This document shows positions 36,522-45,681 of a stretch of 64,000 nt of DNA, piece by piece. Position 1 is the stretch's first letter, and every line of letters begins with the position of its first letter. Under the pieces are notes generated by a model that ran no database searches, was not told where the DNA came from, and was given only the letters and a program-made list of their open reading frames with translations. A program made the position numbers and the translations under genes. The DNA lies in contig CADBEB010000011.1 of assembly GCA_902793605.1 (NCBI GenBank), positions 1 through 64,000 on the forward strand, written 5' to 3'. Source of the stretch: an uncultured Eubacteriales bacterium. Its GTDB lineage: Bacteria > Bacillota > Clostridia > Christensenellales > Aristaeellaceae.

Positions 36522-38524
36522 AGGCGCCTTACGCGGCATCCGGAGACCAGCCCCAGGCTATCGAGGCGCTGGCGGAAGGCGTCAAAGCCGGGCTGAAGGA
36601 CCAGATCCTGCTGGGCGTTACGGGCAGCGGCAAGACGTTCACCATGGCGTCGGTCATTGAGAAAGTGCAGATGCCGACGCTCGTCATCGCGCACAACAAG
36701 ACGCTGGCCGCCCAGTTGTGCAGTGAGCTGAAGGCGTTCTTTCCGGACAGCCGCGTGGAATACTTCGTCAGCTATTATGACTATTACCAGCCGGAGGCTT
36801 ACATCGCTTCTTCCGACACTTACATTGAAAAGGACGCGTCCATCAACGACGAGATCGACCGTCTGCGCCATTCCGCCACCGCGGCCCTGCGCGAGCGGAA
36901 GGATGTCATCATTGTCGCGTCTGTCAGCTGCATCTATTCCATGGGCGACCCGAGCGAATACGAAGGGCAGATGCTGTCCCTGCGCCCGGGCATGGAATAC
37001 GACCGACGGAAGCTGATCCGCGACCTGGTTGACATCCAGTACGAGCGCAACGATACAGACTTTGAGCGCGGTACCTTCCGCGTCCGGGGCGACGTGATCG
37101 AGATCATTCCGGCCGGTGAGAACCAGAAGGCGATCCGCGTGGAACTCTTCGGGGACGAGATCGAACGGATCTCCGTTATCGAAGCAGTCAGCGGCCACGC
37201 ACTGGCGACGCTGGAGCATGCAGCCCTCTTTCCGGCGACGCATTACGCAACGGATCCGGCGCATATGGAGGAGCATATCGGCGAGATCGAGCAGGACCTG
37301 AAGAAGCGTATTGAGGAGTTTGAGGCGGACAACCGCCTCCTGGAAGCCCAGCGCATCGCGCAGCGCACCCGCTACGACATCGAAATGATGCGGGAGATCG
37401 GCTACTGTCAGGGAATCGAAAACTATTCCCGCTACTTTGACGGCCGCAAGCCGGGGGATGCACCGTATACGCTGCTGGACTACTTTCCGGGTGAATTCCT
37501 GACCATCATTGACGAGAGCCATGTGACCGTGCCTCAGATCCGCGCAATGTACAATGGGGACCGGGCACGGAAGAACACCCTTGTGGAATACGGCTTCCGC
37601 CTGCCGTCCGCTTACGACAACCGCCCCCTGCTCTTTGAGGAATTCGAGCGGCGCATCGGGCAGACGATCTTCGTTTCCGCGACGCCCGGACCGTACGAGC
37701 GCGAACGCGCGCAGCAGGTCGTCGAGCAGATCATCCGGCCGACAGGCCTGCTGGATCCGCAGGTGATCCTGCGGCCGGCGACCGGCCAGGTGGACGATCT
37801 GGTCGGGGAGATCCGCAGGGTCACGGAGAAAGGCGAACGCATCCTCGTTACGACGCTGACCAAGCGCATGGCCGAAAGCCTGACTGAATACCTGAAAGAC
37901 CTGGATATCCGTGTGCGGTATCTCCACAGCGATATCCAGACGATGGAACGCATGGAGCTCTTGCGCGACCTGCGCCTGGGAGAGTATGATGTACTGGTTG
38001 GCATCAACCTGCTGAGGGAAGGCCTGGACCTGCCGGAAGTCGCACTGGTGGCGATTCTCGACGCGGACAAGGAAGGTTTTCTGCGCAGCGAGACTTCGCT
38101 GGTGCAGACGATCGGCCGCGCCGCGCGCAATGTGGACGGACGGGTCATCCTCTACGGCAACCAACTGACGGAGAGCATGGCGAAGGCCATGTCCGAAACC
38201 AACCGCCGCAGGGCGCTGCAGGAAGAGTACAACCGCCTGAACGGCATCACGCCGGAGACCGTGCGCAATGCGATCCGCAGCGTGATTGAGATTACGCGCC
38301 GCGTGGAGGAGACCGCTTCGGCAGCCCTGACAGAAGACGAGCGCGCCGCGCTGATGCGGCAGATCGAGGATGAGATGATCACTGCGGCGAAGGACCTCGA
38401 GTTCGAGCGCGCCGCGAAGCTGCGTGACCGGCTGCTGAAACTCCGGGGCGAAGCGCCCATGAAGGACGATGTCCAGAGCCGCCGCCACAGAAGAAGGGAG
38501 AGAACAAGGAAAAGTGAGCACTGA
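36503..38524 (+). CDS. uvrB: Excinuclease ABC subunit B
   Basis: The damage-verifying helicase-like subunit of nucleotide excision repair. Walker A is GVTGSGKT (residues 38-45), followed by [14 protein letters not shown] and the beta-hairpin region [17 protein letters not shown] and the helicase motif TIGRAARN are present, and the C-terminal UVR motif ([14 protein letters not shown]) for UvrA/UvrC contact ends the protein. Length (673) is normal. The start lies inside rnz. The next small gene begins inside its end. Confidence 0.96.
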   Translation: MDQFVLKAPYAASGDQPQAIEALAEGVKAGLKDQILLGVTGSGKTFTMASVIEKVQMPTLVIAHNKTLAAQLCSELKAFFPDSRVEYFVSYYDYYQPEAYIASSDTYIEKDASINDEIDRLRHSATAALRERKDVIIVASVSCIYSMGDPSEYEGQMLSLRPGMEYDRRKLIRDLVDIQYERNDTDFERGTFRVRGDVIEIIPAGENQKAIRVELFGDEIERISVIEAVSGHALATLEHAALFPATHYATDPAHMEEHIGEIEQDLKKRIEEFEADNRLLEAQRIAQRTRYDIEMMREIGYCQGIENYSRYFDGRKPGDAPYTLLDYFPGEFLTIIDESHVTVPQIRAMYNGDRARKNTLVEYGFRLPSAYDNRPLLFEEFERRIGQTIFVSATPGPYERERAQQVVEQIIRPTGLLDPQVILRPATGQVDDLVGEIRRVTEKGERILVTTLTKRMAESLTEYLKDLDIRVRYLHSDIQTMERMELLRDLRLGEYDVLVGINLLREGLDLPEVALVAILDADKEGFLRSETSLVQTIGRAARNVDGRVILYGNQLTESMAKAMSETNRRRALQEEYNRLNGITPETVRNAIRSVIEITRRVEETASAALTEDERAALMRQIEDEMITAAKDLEFERAAKLRDRLLKLRGEAPMKDDVQSRRHRRRERTRKSEH

Positions 38525-38672
38525 GAAGAAAAGACCTGGAAAGGGTGTGTGGCTGATGCCACTCCTGCTCGCCCTGCCGGTTCTGGCCGGCATGGCGTTC
38601 TTCGCCTTCCGGTACGGGCCGCTGATCGTGAAGCTGATCAATGCGGCCGTGAAAGCGACGGTGGTCGTATGA
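38514..38672 (+). CDS. 52-residue single-pass membrane protein
   Basis: GTG 38514 overlaps the end of uvrB by 11 bases and follows AAGGAAAA. The peptide has a basic N-terminus ([10 protein letters not shown]) and one transmembrane helix ([19 protein letters not shown]), ending in a short amphipathic tail. Its TGA overlaps the next ATG. The overlapping arrangement supports a real gene. Function unknown. Confidence 0.6.
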   Translation: MSTEKKRPGKGVWLMPLLLALPVLAGMAFFAFRYGPLIVKLINAAVKATVVV

Positions 38673-39538
38673 AGAAGATCCTTTGCTGGCTGCTGGCTTT
38701 CCTGCTGACCTGTACCCTCGCACTTTTCGGCTTTTCCTATGTGGCCGCCCGGGCGGTCGATCCGGCGCTGAAGGAAGGCGGAACACCGGTGGACGGGTTC
38801 GTGCAGAAGCTGGAATTACAGCTGATCAGAAATAAAATTGACAAGCTGGCCCCGATCTATCAGTTCTCCGCCGATACGGCGAAGAAATACGTGACCGCGG
38901 AAAAGGTGGCGGAGATGAATGACCAGGCCGCCCGCTGGTGGAACACCTTCCTGACAAACGGGGAGGCGGGGGAAGCGCCGGTCTTTGATACCGAAGAAAT
39001 GCTGAATGCGTTTCTGGCGGACGCCACTCCGGCAGGCAGCGGAGAAGAAGGCCCCGGCGAGGAAGCGGAACTCCGCGCGACAGATGCCGCGAACGCGGTG
39101 GCCGAGAGCGTCCTTCGGATCATCCTGCCCCTGCGTCTGCCCGTGATCGGGATCGGCACAAGCAAGGCGGCGGAACGTGTGGATGTAGGCAATGTGATCC
39201 GCTTCCTGACCGGGATCCGCTGGGCAGCACTGGCGCTGTGCGCATTGCTTGCCGGCCTGATCGCCCTGCTGGAGAGCCGGAAACTGAGGATCAGCCTGAA
39301 GTATATCGGATCGGCTATGGGTGCCGCCGTGCTGGTTATGGCCGGCGGGGTCGGGCTCTATTTCCTGACCGGTATCGGACCGCTGATCGCGGGTGCGTCT
39401 CCGAGCCTGTCCATCCAGTACCGTGCATTGCTTTCCGGCGCTGCGATCCGCCTGACCGTGTACGCAGCAGTCCTGCTCATCGGATGCATCACCTGTCTGA
39501 TCCTCTGCCGGAGGCCGCATGAAGCGAAAGCTGACTGA
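38669..39538 (+). CDS. Membrane protein with four helices
   Basis: ATG 38669 overlaps the TGA of the small membrane gene. The 289 residues contain an N-terminal helix (ILCWLLAFLLTCTLALFGFSYV), an extracytoplasmic helical domain of about 165 residues with DTEEMLNAFLAD, and three C-terminal helices near 185-280. No catalytic motif was found. The stop overlaps the start of the metallophosphoesterase, so these proteins are probably made together, perhaps as a membrane complex. No family is named. Confidence 0.65.
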   Translation: MKKILCWLLAFLLTCTLALFGFSYVAARAVDPALKEGGTPVDGFVQKLELQLIRNKIDKLAPIYQFSADTAKKYVTAEKVAEMNDQAARWWNTFLTNGEAGEAPVFDTEEMLNAFLADATPAGSGEEGPGEEAELRATDAANAVAESVLRIILPLRLPVIGIGTSKAAERVDVGNVIRFLTGIRWAALALCALLAGLIALLESRKLRISLKYIGSAMGAAVLVMAGGVGLYFLTGIGPLIAGASPSLSIQYRALLSGAAIRLTVYAAVLLIGCITCLILCRRPHEAKAD

Positions 39539-40235
39539 GTATACGTTCCGGACGGATAAGATCACCGCACCCCTCCGCCTTGCCGTGGCTCCGGACATCC
39601 ACTCCTCGCCTTTTGAGGATGTGCTGGAGGAGTTCGCCCGGTGCGACGCGGTGCTTCTGCCGGGAGACCTGGTCGATCGTCACCGGAGGAACAATGATCA
39701 TGCAGAGCGCTTTCTCCGGATTGTCCCGGGGATCGTGCCGGTGTTCTACTCCGTCGGGAACCATGAGCGAAAGTTCAGACGCCGGGAGGAACTCTTCCAG
39801 CTGATCCGGGAGAGCGGGGTAACCCTCCTGGACAACCGCAGCACCGCCTTCGGCGGCATCCGCATCGGCGGGCTGTCCAGTGCGAAGGGAACGCCTGACA
39901 CAGCCTTCCTGGACCGCTTTGAGCAGGAGGAAGGCTACCGCCTGCTCCTCTGCCACCATCCGGAAGACTGGCGGGACTGGGTAGACGGACGGGATATTGA
40001 CCTGACCCTCTGCGGCCACGCCCATGGAGGGCAGATCCAGATCCTCGGCCACGGCCTGTACGCTCCGGGGCAGGGCCTGTTCCCGAAACTGACCGACGGC
40101 CTGTACGGAGAAGGGAAAATGCTGCTCTCACGGGGAATGACCAACGGGGCCAAACCACGCATTCCGCGGATCTGCAACCCATGCGAACTGATTATTCTGA
40201 CCCTGGAAAAGAAAGAAAGGAAAGAAGAACCATGA
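39519..40235 (+). CDS. Metallophosphoesterase
   Basis: A two-metal phosphoesterase of the calcineurin-like superfamily, 238 residues. Motifs in order: AVAPDIHSS (Asp, His), LPGDLVDR, VGNHE, LLCHHPEDW and GHAHGGQIQ. This set resembles the YaeI/YkuE group, whose members act on lipid-linked or membrane substrates, but it lacks their membrane anchor. ATG 39519 lies 20 bases inside the preceding membrane-protein gene, and the stop overlaps the next start. Confidence 0.85.
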   Translation: MKRKLTEYTFRTDKITAPLRLAVAPDIHSSPFEDVLEEFARCDAVLLPGDLVDRHRRNNDHAERFLRIVPGIVPVFYSVGNHERKFRRREELFQLIRESGVTLLDNRSTAFGGIRIGGLSSAKGTPDTAFLDRFEQEEGYRLLLCHHPEDWRDWVDGRDIDLTLCGHAHGGQIQILGHGLYAPGQGLFPKLTDGLYGEGKMLLSRGMTNGAKPRIPRICNPCELIILTLEKKERKEEP

Positions 40236-40393
40236 CTGACGAAGATCTGAAACTGTTGATGGACTGGTTTGAAAAGAACAAGGACCACAAGCTGAACATT
40301 ATCGAGAAAGGCGCCATCAAGCTGGCTGTCAACAAGGCAGCCACTGTCGGTGACCTCCTCAAAACCGCCCTGGATCTCCTCAAAAAAGGCTGA
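40232..40393 (+). CDS. 53-residue small protein
   Basis: ATG 40232 overlaps the TGA of the metallophosphoesterase gene (ATGA) and follows AAAGAAG. The peptide is helical and charged, with MDWFEKNKDHK, then a hydrophobic-basic second half (LLKTALDLLKKG). It is the last gene of the coupled rnz-uvrB group. No family recognised. Confidence 0.6.
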   Translation: MTDEDLKLLMDWFEKNKDHKLNIIEKGAIKLAVNKAATVGDLLKTALDLLKKG

Positions 40394-40453
40394 TCGGTAA
40401 ACGTTGAACCTGAAGCTGAATTACAAATCCACATATTGGCCAAAGGCGTTTAA

Positions 40454-40474
40454 GGGGGCGACCGGAAAGCCCCC
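40454..40474 (+). terminator. Weak hairpin after the uvrB group
   Basis: GGGGGC pairs with GCCCCC around GACCGGAAA. The following TGATTATATT is only moderately T-rich. Confidence 0.4.
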
Positions 40475-40482
40475 TGATTATA

Positions 40483-40512
40483 TTGACAATTATACCCTGA
40501 ACGGGTATAATT
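40483..40512 (+). promoter_or_regulatory. Perfect consensus promoter of greA with embedded palindrome
   Basis: TTGACA (40483-40488), 17-base spacer, TATAAT (40506-40511), an exact sigma-A consensus. AATTATACCC (40488-40497) and GGGTATAATT (40503-40512) form a perfect 10-bp inverted repeat around TGAAC that covers spacer and -10, so a repressor site is plausible. Confidence 0.8.
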
Positions 40513-40536
40513 GCCCCTATCTTCAGTGAAGAAGCT

Positions 40537-40573
40537 GAAACACCTTGTACCGGGAGCGGAAACAGGGTGTTTC
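40537..40573 (+). other. Leader hairpin before greA
   Basis: GAAACACCTTGT pairs with ACAGGGTGTTTC (one G-T pair) around a 13-base purine-rich loop, then TTGTG. It begins about 20 bases after the likely transcription start and ends about 28 bases before greA. It could be an attenuator or a stabilising 5' structure. Confidence 0.5.
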
Positions 40574-40601
40574 TTGTGTAATGAAAGGAGTCCTGGTAGC
40601 A

Positions 40602-41081
40602 ATGGCAGAAGGAACGATCCTGACCGAGAGCGGTCTGAAAAAGCTGGAAGAAGAGCTTGATTACCTCATTTCCGTCCGCCGCAACGAGATCAGTGAGCAG
40701 ATCGCGGTAGCCCGCGGCTTCGGTGACCTGAGTGAAAACGCGGAATATGATGAGGCCAAGAAGGAACAGGCTAAGGTGGAGGAGCAGATCACGAAGCTCC
40801 AGCAGACCATCCGTACCGCGACGGTCGTGGCGGACGATGAAATCACCACTGAGCGCGTTTCCATCGGTACCATCGTCAAGGTCAAGGACCTGGATGAGGG
40901 CGAGAGCTATGAATACGCGATCGTCGGCGCGAACGAAGCGGATCCCATGGAGAACAAGATCTCCAATGAGAGCCCTGTCGGCGCGGGCCTGATCGGCGCG
41001 AAGCGGAACCAGACCGTGACCATCACCATTCCCGCGGGCACATTGCGGTACAAGGTGACCTCGATCAAGAAGATGAACTGA
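40602..41081 (+). CDS. greA: Transcription elongation factor GreA
   Basis: Rescues backtracked RNA polymerase by stimulating transcript cleavage. The coiled-coil tip carries the acidic motif [19 protein letters not shown], and the C-terminal FKBP-like domain has [14 protein letters not shown] and [13 protein letters not shown] 40602 gives the usual length (159) and follows AAAGGAG by 11 bases; ATG 40581 is a less likely alternative. lysS follows 22 bases later. Confidence 0.95.
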   Translation: MAEGTILTESGLKKLEEELDYLISVRRNEISEQIAVARGFGDLSENAEYDEAKKEQAKVEEQITKLQQTIRTATVVADDEITTERVSIGTIVKVKDLDEGESYEYAIVGANEADPMENKISNESPVGAGLIGAKRNQTVTITIPAGTLRYKVTSIKKMN

Positions 41082-41103
41082 TAAGACAGGGAGAAATAAG
41101 CAC

Positions 41104-42624
41104 ATGGCAGAGATGGAAACCCGGAATGTGAACGAGCTGCTTCAGATCCGCCGCGACAAGCTGGCGGAACTGCAGGAAGCAGGCAAGGATCCGTTTGTCA
41201 TCACGAAGTATGATGTGACCCACCACAGTTCGGACATCCGGGAGAAGTATGACGAACTGGAAGGGAAGGAAGTCTGCATCGCCGGACGTATGATGTCCAA
41301 GCGCGTGATGGGCAAGGCCTCCTTCTGCCACATTCAGGACCTGAAAGGAACCATTCAGTGCTATGTGGCCAGGGACTTTGTGGGCGAGGAATCCTACAAG
41401 GATTTCAAGAAGATGGATATCGGCGATATTATCGGCCTGAAAGGGACTGTCTTCACCACGAAGACCGGCGAGATCTCCGTCCATGCGACCGAGCTGGTCC
41501 TCCTGTCCAAGAGTCTGCAGATCCTGCCCGAGAAGTATCACGGCCTGACCAATACCGACTTGCGATACCGCCAGCGCTATGTGGACCTGATCATGAACCC
41601 CGAGGTGAAGGATACCTTCATCAAGCGGTCGAAGATCATCAGCACGATCCGCCGCTACCTGGATGCCCAGGGCTTCATGGAAGTCGAGACCCCTATGCTG
41701 GTTTCCAATGCCGGCGGCGCTGCCGCACGCCCCTTCGAGACGCATTTCAACGCCCTGGATGAAGACTTCAAACTGCGCATCTCCCTGGAGCTGTACCTGA
41801 AGCGCCTGATCGTCGGCGGCCTGGAGCGGGTGTACGAGATCGGCCGCGTTTTCCGCAACGAAGGCCTTGACACCCGGCATAATCCGGAGTTCACTCTGAT
41901 GGAACTCTACCAGGCCTATACCGATTACCACGGCATGATGGACCTGACCGAGAACCTGTACCGCTATGTGGCACAGGAAGTGCTCGGCACCACAAAGATC
42001 GTCTACAACGGCATTGAGATGGATCTGGGCAAGCCCTTTGCCCGTCTGACCATGGTGGACGCCGTGAAGCAGTATGCCGGCGTGGACTTCAATGAGATCC
42101 ATACCCTTGAGGAAGCCCGGTCAGCTGCCAATGAACACCATGTAGAATATGAGGAGCGCCATAAGAAGGGCGATATCCTGAACCTGTTCTTCGAGCAGTT
42201 CTGTGAGGAGCACATGATCCAGCCGACCTTCATCTTGGACCATCCCATCGAGATCAGCCCGCTGACCAAGATGAAACCCGGGCATCCGGACTATGTGGAA
42301 CGCTTTGAGTTCTTCATGAACGGCTGGGAGATGGCGAATGCCTATTCCGAGCTGAATGACCCGATCGACCAGCGGCACCGCTTCGCCCTGCAGGAGGAGC
42401 AGTTCGCAGCCGGCGACGAGGAAGCGAACCATACGGACGAAGATTTCCTGAACGCCCTGGAAATCGGCATGCCCCCAACCGGCGGCATCGGCTTCGGGAT
42501 CGACCGGATGTGCATGCTGCTGACCGATTCCGCGGCGATCCGTGACGTCCTGCTCTTCCCGACGATGAAGCCGTTGAGCTCCGAAAACGTAGAAAAATCA
42601 ACGGTTCCAGCCGACGGGGAATGA
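41104..42624 (+). CDS. lysS: Lysyl-tRNA synthetase, class II
   Basis: Charges tRNA(Lys) in the cytoplasm. The N-terminal OB-fold ([21 protein letters not shown]) is followed by the catalytic core with motif 2 [23 protein letters not shown] and motif 3 [10 protein letters not shown]. Length (506) is normal. Order greA-lysS is common in Gram-positives. A strong terminator follows. Confidence 0.96.
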   Translation: MAEMETRNVNELLQIRRDKLAELQEAGKDPFVITKYDVTHHSSDIREKYDELEGKEVCIAGRMMSKRVMGKASFCHIQDLKGTIQCYVARDFVGEESYKDFKKMDIGDIIGLKGTVFTTKTGEISVHATELVLLSKSLQILPEKYHGLTNTDLRYRQRYVDLIMNPEVKDTFIKRSKIISTIRRYLDAQGFMEVETPMLVSNAGGAAARPFETHFNALDEDFKLRISLELYLKRLIVGGLERVYEIGRVFRNEGLDTRHNPEFTLMELYQAYTDYHGMMDLTENLYRYVAQEVLGTTKIVYNGIEMDLGKPFARLTMVDAVKQYAGVDFNEIHTLEEARSAANEHHVEYEERHKKGDILNLFFEQFCEEHMIQPTFILDHPIEISPLTKMKPGHPDYVERFEFFMNGWEMANAYSELNDPIDQRHRFALQEEQFAAGDEEANHTDEDFLNALEIGMPPTGGIGFGIDRMCMLLTDSAAIRDVLLFPTMKPLSSENVEKSTVPADGE

Positions 42625-42686
42625 CCAAAAATGGCAGTTTAATGCAGAATTAATGCAGAAAGACTTGGCAGCCTTATGAAGCAACG

Positions 42687-42725
42687 GATCCCTGACTTCA
42701 GGAATGAAGTCAGGGATCTTTTTTT
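42687..42725 (+). terminator. Strong terminator of greA-lysS
   Basis: GATCCCTGACTTC pairs perfectly with GAAGTCAGGGATC around AGGAAT and runs into seven Ts. Confidence 0.95.
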
Positions 42726-42814
42726 GCGTTCCAATTTGTCATTTCTGGTATTTTGGCTGGATCCTCTCCCTGATCATTTTTTCGATCTTTTTCGTACCTG
42801 TGAATTAATTCAGG

Positions 42815-42836
42815 TTGTTGGATGTTGGTTGGATAA
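42815..42836 (+). promoter_or_regulatory. Shared 22-bp GTTGG-rich element, copy 1
   Basis: Identical in 21 of 22 positions to 47360-47381. It contains TTGG three times (GTTGGATGTTGGTTGG). TTGGTT (42825-42830) is followed 16 bases later by AATACT, the same geometry as at the second copy. Probably a regulator site with the promoter of the nucleotidase gene. Confidence 0.6.
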
Positions 42837-42993
42837 GGAGAATTATAATACTAAAGTCTTAGGGAAACCTGGATAGAATAGGAAGCGAGGGGAAATAGTC
42901 GTGAGGATGGAAACTATCGAAGGAAAGAGAACCACGATGAGCCGTATGACCACGAAGGGTACATATGGATCGAAAGGAGCGGGGAGCATAGAC

Positions 42994-45567
42994 ATGGTGA
43001 AGCAGCCGCGGAAGCTGCGCGGAAGGATTCTTGTATGGATGCTGGCGCTGCTGATGCTGGTCTGCGCGGCATGGACCGGAATGGCAGAGGATGCGAAAGG
43101 CATTGAAGGCTCCGGGCTTCAAAGCGATATTCTGGTGCTGTTTACCAGCGATGTGCATTGCGGTGTGGATCAGAACTTTGGCTATGCGGGGCTGCAGGCG
43201 ATCCGGGACGCGGCTGTGGCTGCGGGGAATCATGTGCTGCTGGTGGACGACGGAGACTCCATCCAGGGGGAAGCCGTTGGCATCCTGACCCGGGGCCAGA
43301 CGGATATTGAGTTGATGAACGCACTGAAGTACGACGTGGCGATCCCGGGCAACCATGAGTTCGACTATGGAATGGACCGCTTTATGCAACTGGCGGAGAT
43401 GGCGGAGTTCCCTTATATCAGCTGTAATTTCCGCAGGGAAGGCACCCTGGTGTTCCCGCCCTACCTCCTCAAAGAGATCGATGGCGTGAAGATCGCCTTC
43501 ATCGGCGCAACTACGCCGGAAACCCTGAGGTCCTCCACTCCGCGGTACTTTCAGAGTGAGAATGGGAATTATCTCTATGATTTTGCCCAAAGCGACGATG
43601 GGCAGGAATTCTACGCGGCGGTTCAGAAAGCGGTGGACAGCGCGAGGGGCGAAGGAGCTCAGTATGTGTTTCTGGTCGCCCACCTGGGCGACGAGGCTGC
43701 CAACAAGCCTTACACTTACGCGGATGTGATTGAGCACACCACAGGGCTGGATGCTGTGCTGGACGGCCACAGTCATGATACGGAAAAGGTGGTCATGAAA
43801 AACGCCGCGGGTAAGGACGTAATCCGGCAGGCCTGCGGTACAAAGATGGCGGCCATTGGATGGCTGCGCGTTTCGGCGAAGGACGGAACGCTGGACACGG
43901 GCCTTTATTCCTGGAACAACGATATCCCCGCGCCGCAGCTGCTGGGCATCGATAATGAGCTGGCCAGGCTCGTGGAAAAGAAAACGGAAGAAATATACGC
44001 GCAACTGTCCGAGAAGGTAGGAACAGCCAGTGAGGATCTGACCATCAACGACCCGGCGACGGTGGATGAAAACGGCCTCCCGGTGCGTATCGCCCGCCGG
44101 GCGGAGACAAACCTTGGGGATCTGTGTGCCGATGCGATCCGGGAGGCAGCAGGTGCGGAGATCTGCCTGATCAACGGCGGCGGTCTGCGTGGGAGCATTT
44201 CCAGGGGAGAGATTACCCGCCTGGACGTGATAAATGTATATCCCTTCGGCAACCGCTACGCGAAAATCGAAGCGACCGGACGGCAGATTCTGAATGCGCT
44301 GGAGTGGGGAGTGAGAGTTGTACCGGAGGAAAACGGCGCGTTTTTGCAGTGCTCCGGCCTGACCTACGAGATACATACCTACGTTGACAGCAGCTGCACG
44401 GCGGATGAAAATGGACTTTTTACCGGCGTAGACGGCGAGTATCGCGTAAAGAACGTGCGGGTGAACGGCGAACCGCTGGATCCGGACAGAATCTATACGG
44501 TGGCCGGGCAATCCTATCCCCTGATTGATCATGGCGACGGACAGACAGCCTTTGACGGCGCGAAGGTGCTGTGGGAATCGGAGGATCCGGATTATGAAGC
44601 ATTGATCCGGTATATCCAGGTGAACCTCGGAGGAGTCGTTGGCGAAGAGTATGCAAACCCCTACGGGCAGGAGCGAATTATCGCTGTAGCGGAGGCTGCT
44701 GCGCAGCCGGTGGGTGTCGTACCCGTAACCTGGGAGGTCTCTCCGGAGCATCCTATGATCGATACCGACGAGGCCAGAGTGCTGTATCAGCGGATTGCGG
44801 CAGGAGATTATCCCACCATGGAGGAGCTGGTGGAAAATCCAGTGGTGAAGCAGCTGGACGCGCTGTCTGCGTATTACAAGGGAATCTACGGAAACACGGC
44901 TGAAATCAATACTCCGGAGCGGGAGGAGATCAGGGAGCAGATCAAGGACTGGTTCCTGTCGCTTGGTTCAGCCCGGACGGACCGGATTGACGAAAACGGG
45001 AAGCATCATTACGTGTATGACGGGCCGCTTCAGAAGGATTATCAGATGATTCTCGCCCTGGGCCTGCCGGCCTCCGGGAAATCCACCTACATCGCAGACC
45101 CTTACAGTGAAGCGATGGGAGCCTTCATTCTGGATGCGGATGTTATCAAAGGCGCGCTTCCAGAATATGTCGAAAGCAAGGGAGCTGCCGCGGATTCGGT
45201 GCATTTTGAGGGAATGATGATCTTTGAGGACGCCATCCAGGAATTGCTGGAAAGCGACATGAAAGGCGTGAATATTATCCTGCCCATCGTGGGGACGGAT
45301 CTGGAACAATTGATGAATCTGTATATCAAGCCTTTTGAGGCCGCAGGCTACAACGTGAAAGCGGTATTCCGTCCCGCGAAGGAGAACGAGGCAGCCGCAA
45401 GGGTAGTTATGCGGGAGTTGGGCGGCGGGCAACTGATCAACAGCGCAGTGGCGTTCAACTTCGGGGATGGTCCGGAAAATGTTTACAATGAACTGAAGGA
45501 CATGATCAACGCGCAGGGAGAGCCCTACGGCGATGTGGAAGAGCCGGAGCTTGTACCGGCGGCATAA
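42994..45567 (+). CDS. Secreted 5'-nucleotidase fused to a zeta-toxin-like kinase
   Basis: Start ATG 42994 follows GGGGAG by 7 bases and gives a clean signal peptide (KLRGRILVWMLALLMLVCAAWTGMAEDA); a longer frame from 42901 is possible. Residues about 48-330 are the metallophosphatase domain (Asp53 and His55 in TSDVHC, DDGDSIQGE, GNHEFDYG, DGHSHD), and about 375-560 the 5'-nucleotidase C-terminal domain with INGGGLRGSI. After a helical linker, residues about 685-845 form a P-loop kinase: Walker A GLPASGKST (690-698), DADVIKGALPEYV and HFEGMMIFEDAIQELL, as in zeta toxins. The nucleotidase part should degrade extracellular nucleotides for uptake. A kinase domain exported with it is puzzling. 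No cell-wall anchor is seen. Confidence 0.85.
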   Translation: MVKQPRKLRGRILVWMLALLMLVCAAWTGMAEDAKGIEGSGLQSDILVLFTSDVHCGVDQNFGYAGLQAIRDAAVAAGNHVLLVDDGDSIQGEAVGILTRGQTDIELMNALKYDVAIPGNHEFDYGMDRFMQLAEMAEFPYISCNFRREGTLVFPPYLLKEIDGVKIAFIGATTPETLRSSTPRYFQSENGNYLYDFAQSDDGQEFYAAVQKAVDSARGEGAQYVFLVAHLGDEAANKPYTYADVIEHTTGLDAVLDGHSHDTEKVVMKNAAGKDVIRQACGTKMAAIGWLRVSAKDGTLDTGLYSWNNDIPAPQLLGIDNELARLVEKKTEEIYAQLSEKVGTASEDLTINDPATVDENGLPVRIARRAETNLGDLCADAIREAAGAEICLINGGGLRGSISRGEITRLDVINVYPFGNRYAKIEATGRQILNALEWGVRVVPEENGAFLQCSGLTYEIHTYVDSSCTADENGLFTGVDGEYRVKNVRVNGEPLDPDRIYTVAGQSYPLIDHGDGQTAFDGAKVLWESEDPDYEALIRYIQVNLGGVVGEEYANPYGQERIIAVAEAAAQPVGVVPVTWEVSPEHPMIDTDEARVLYQRIAAGDYPTMEELVENPVVKQLDALSAYYKGIYGNTAEINTPEREEIREQIKDWFLSLGSARTDRIDENGKHHYVYDGPLQKDYQMILALGLPASGKSTYIADPYSEAMGAFILDADVIKGALPEYVESKGAAADSVHFEGMMIFEDAIQELLESDMKGVNIILPIVGTDLEQLMNLYIKPFEAAGYNVKAVFRPAKENEAAARVVMRELGGGQLINSAVAFNFGDGPENVYNELKDMINAQGEPYGDVEEPELVPAA

Positions 45568-45587
45568 GTAACGGTTTTCATGATGAG
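45564..45587 (+). repeat. 24-bp direct repeat, copy 1
   Basis: Begins at the TAA of the nucleotidase gene and shares 22 of 24 positions with 47193-47216, where it also begins at a TAA. The common core is CGGTTTTCATGATGAG. Confidence 0.65.
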
Positions 45588-45681
45588 TAGAAGAATTTGA
45601 GATATACTCCGTGGATTTTTGTACCCCAAAATGGATCCAACGAACAATACCACGTGCACCGACTTGAAGGAGGAAACCCTG

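Larger units (their letters stand above)
42626..42993. other. AT-rich intergenic region before the surface locus
   Basis: About 370 bases holding the lysS terminator (42687-42725), a 22-bp element shared with the giant gene (42815-42836), a TATAAT (42844-42849) and the ribosome site of the nucleotidase gene. A 66-codon frame from 42676 runs through the terminator and is rejected. Confidence 0.6.

Noticed and set aside
36479..38641. Minus-strand 720-codon frame opposite uvrB
   Set aside because: uvrB is unmistakable on the plus strand; the frame is a shadow.
42676..42876. 66-codon frame after lysS
   Set aside because: It runs through the lysS terminator and the shared regulatory element.
42901..42993. 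Upstream GTG start of the nucleotidase gene
   Set aside because: It would put 31 charged residues before the signal peptide, and a better ribosome site precedes ATG 42994.
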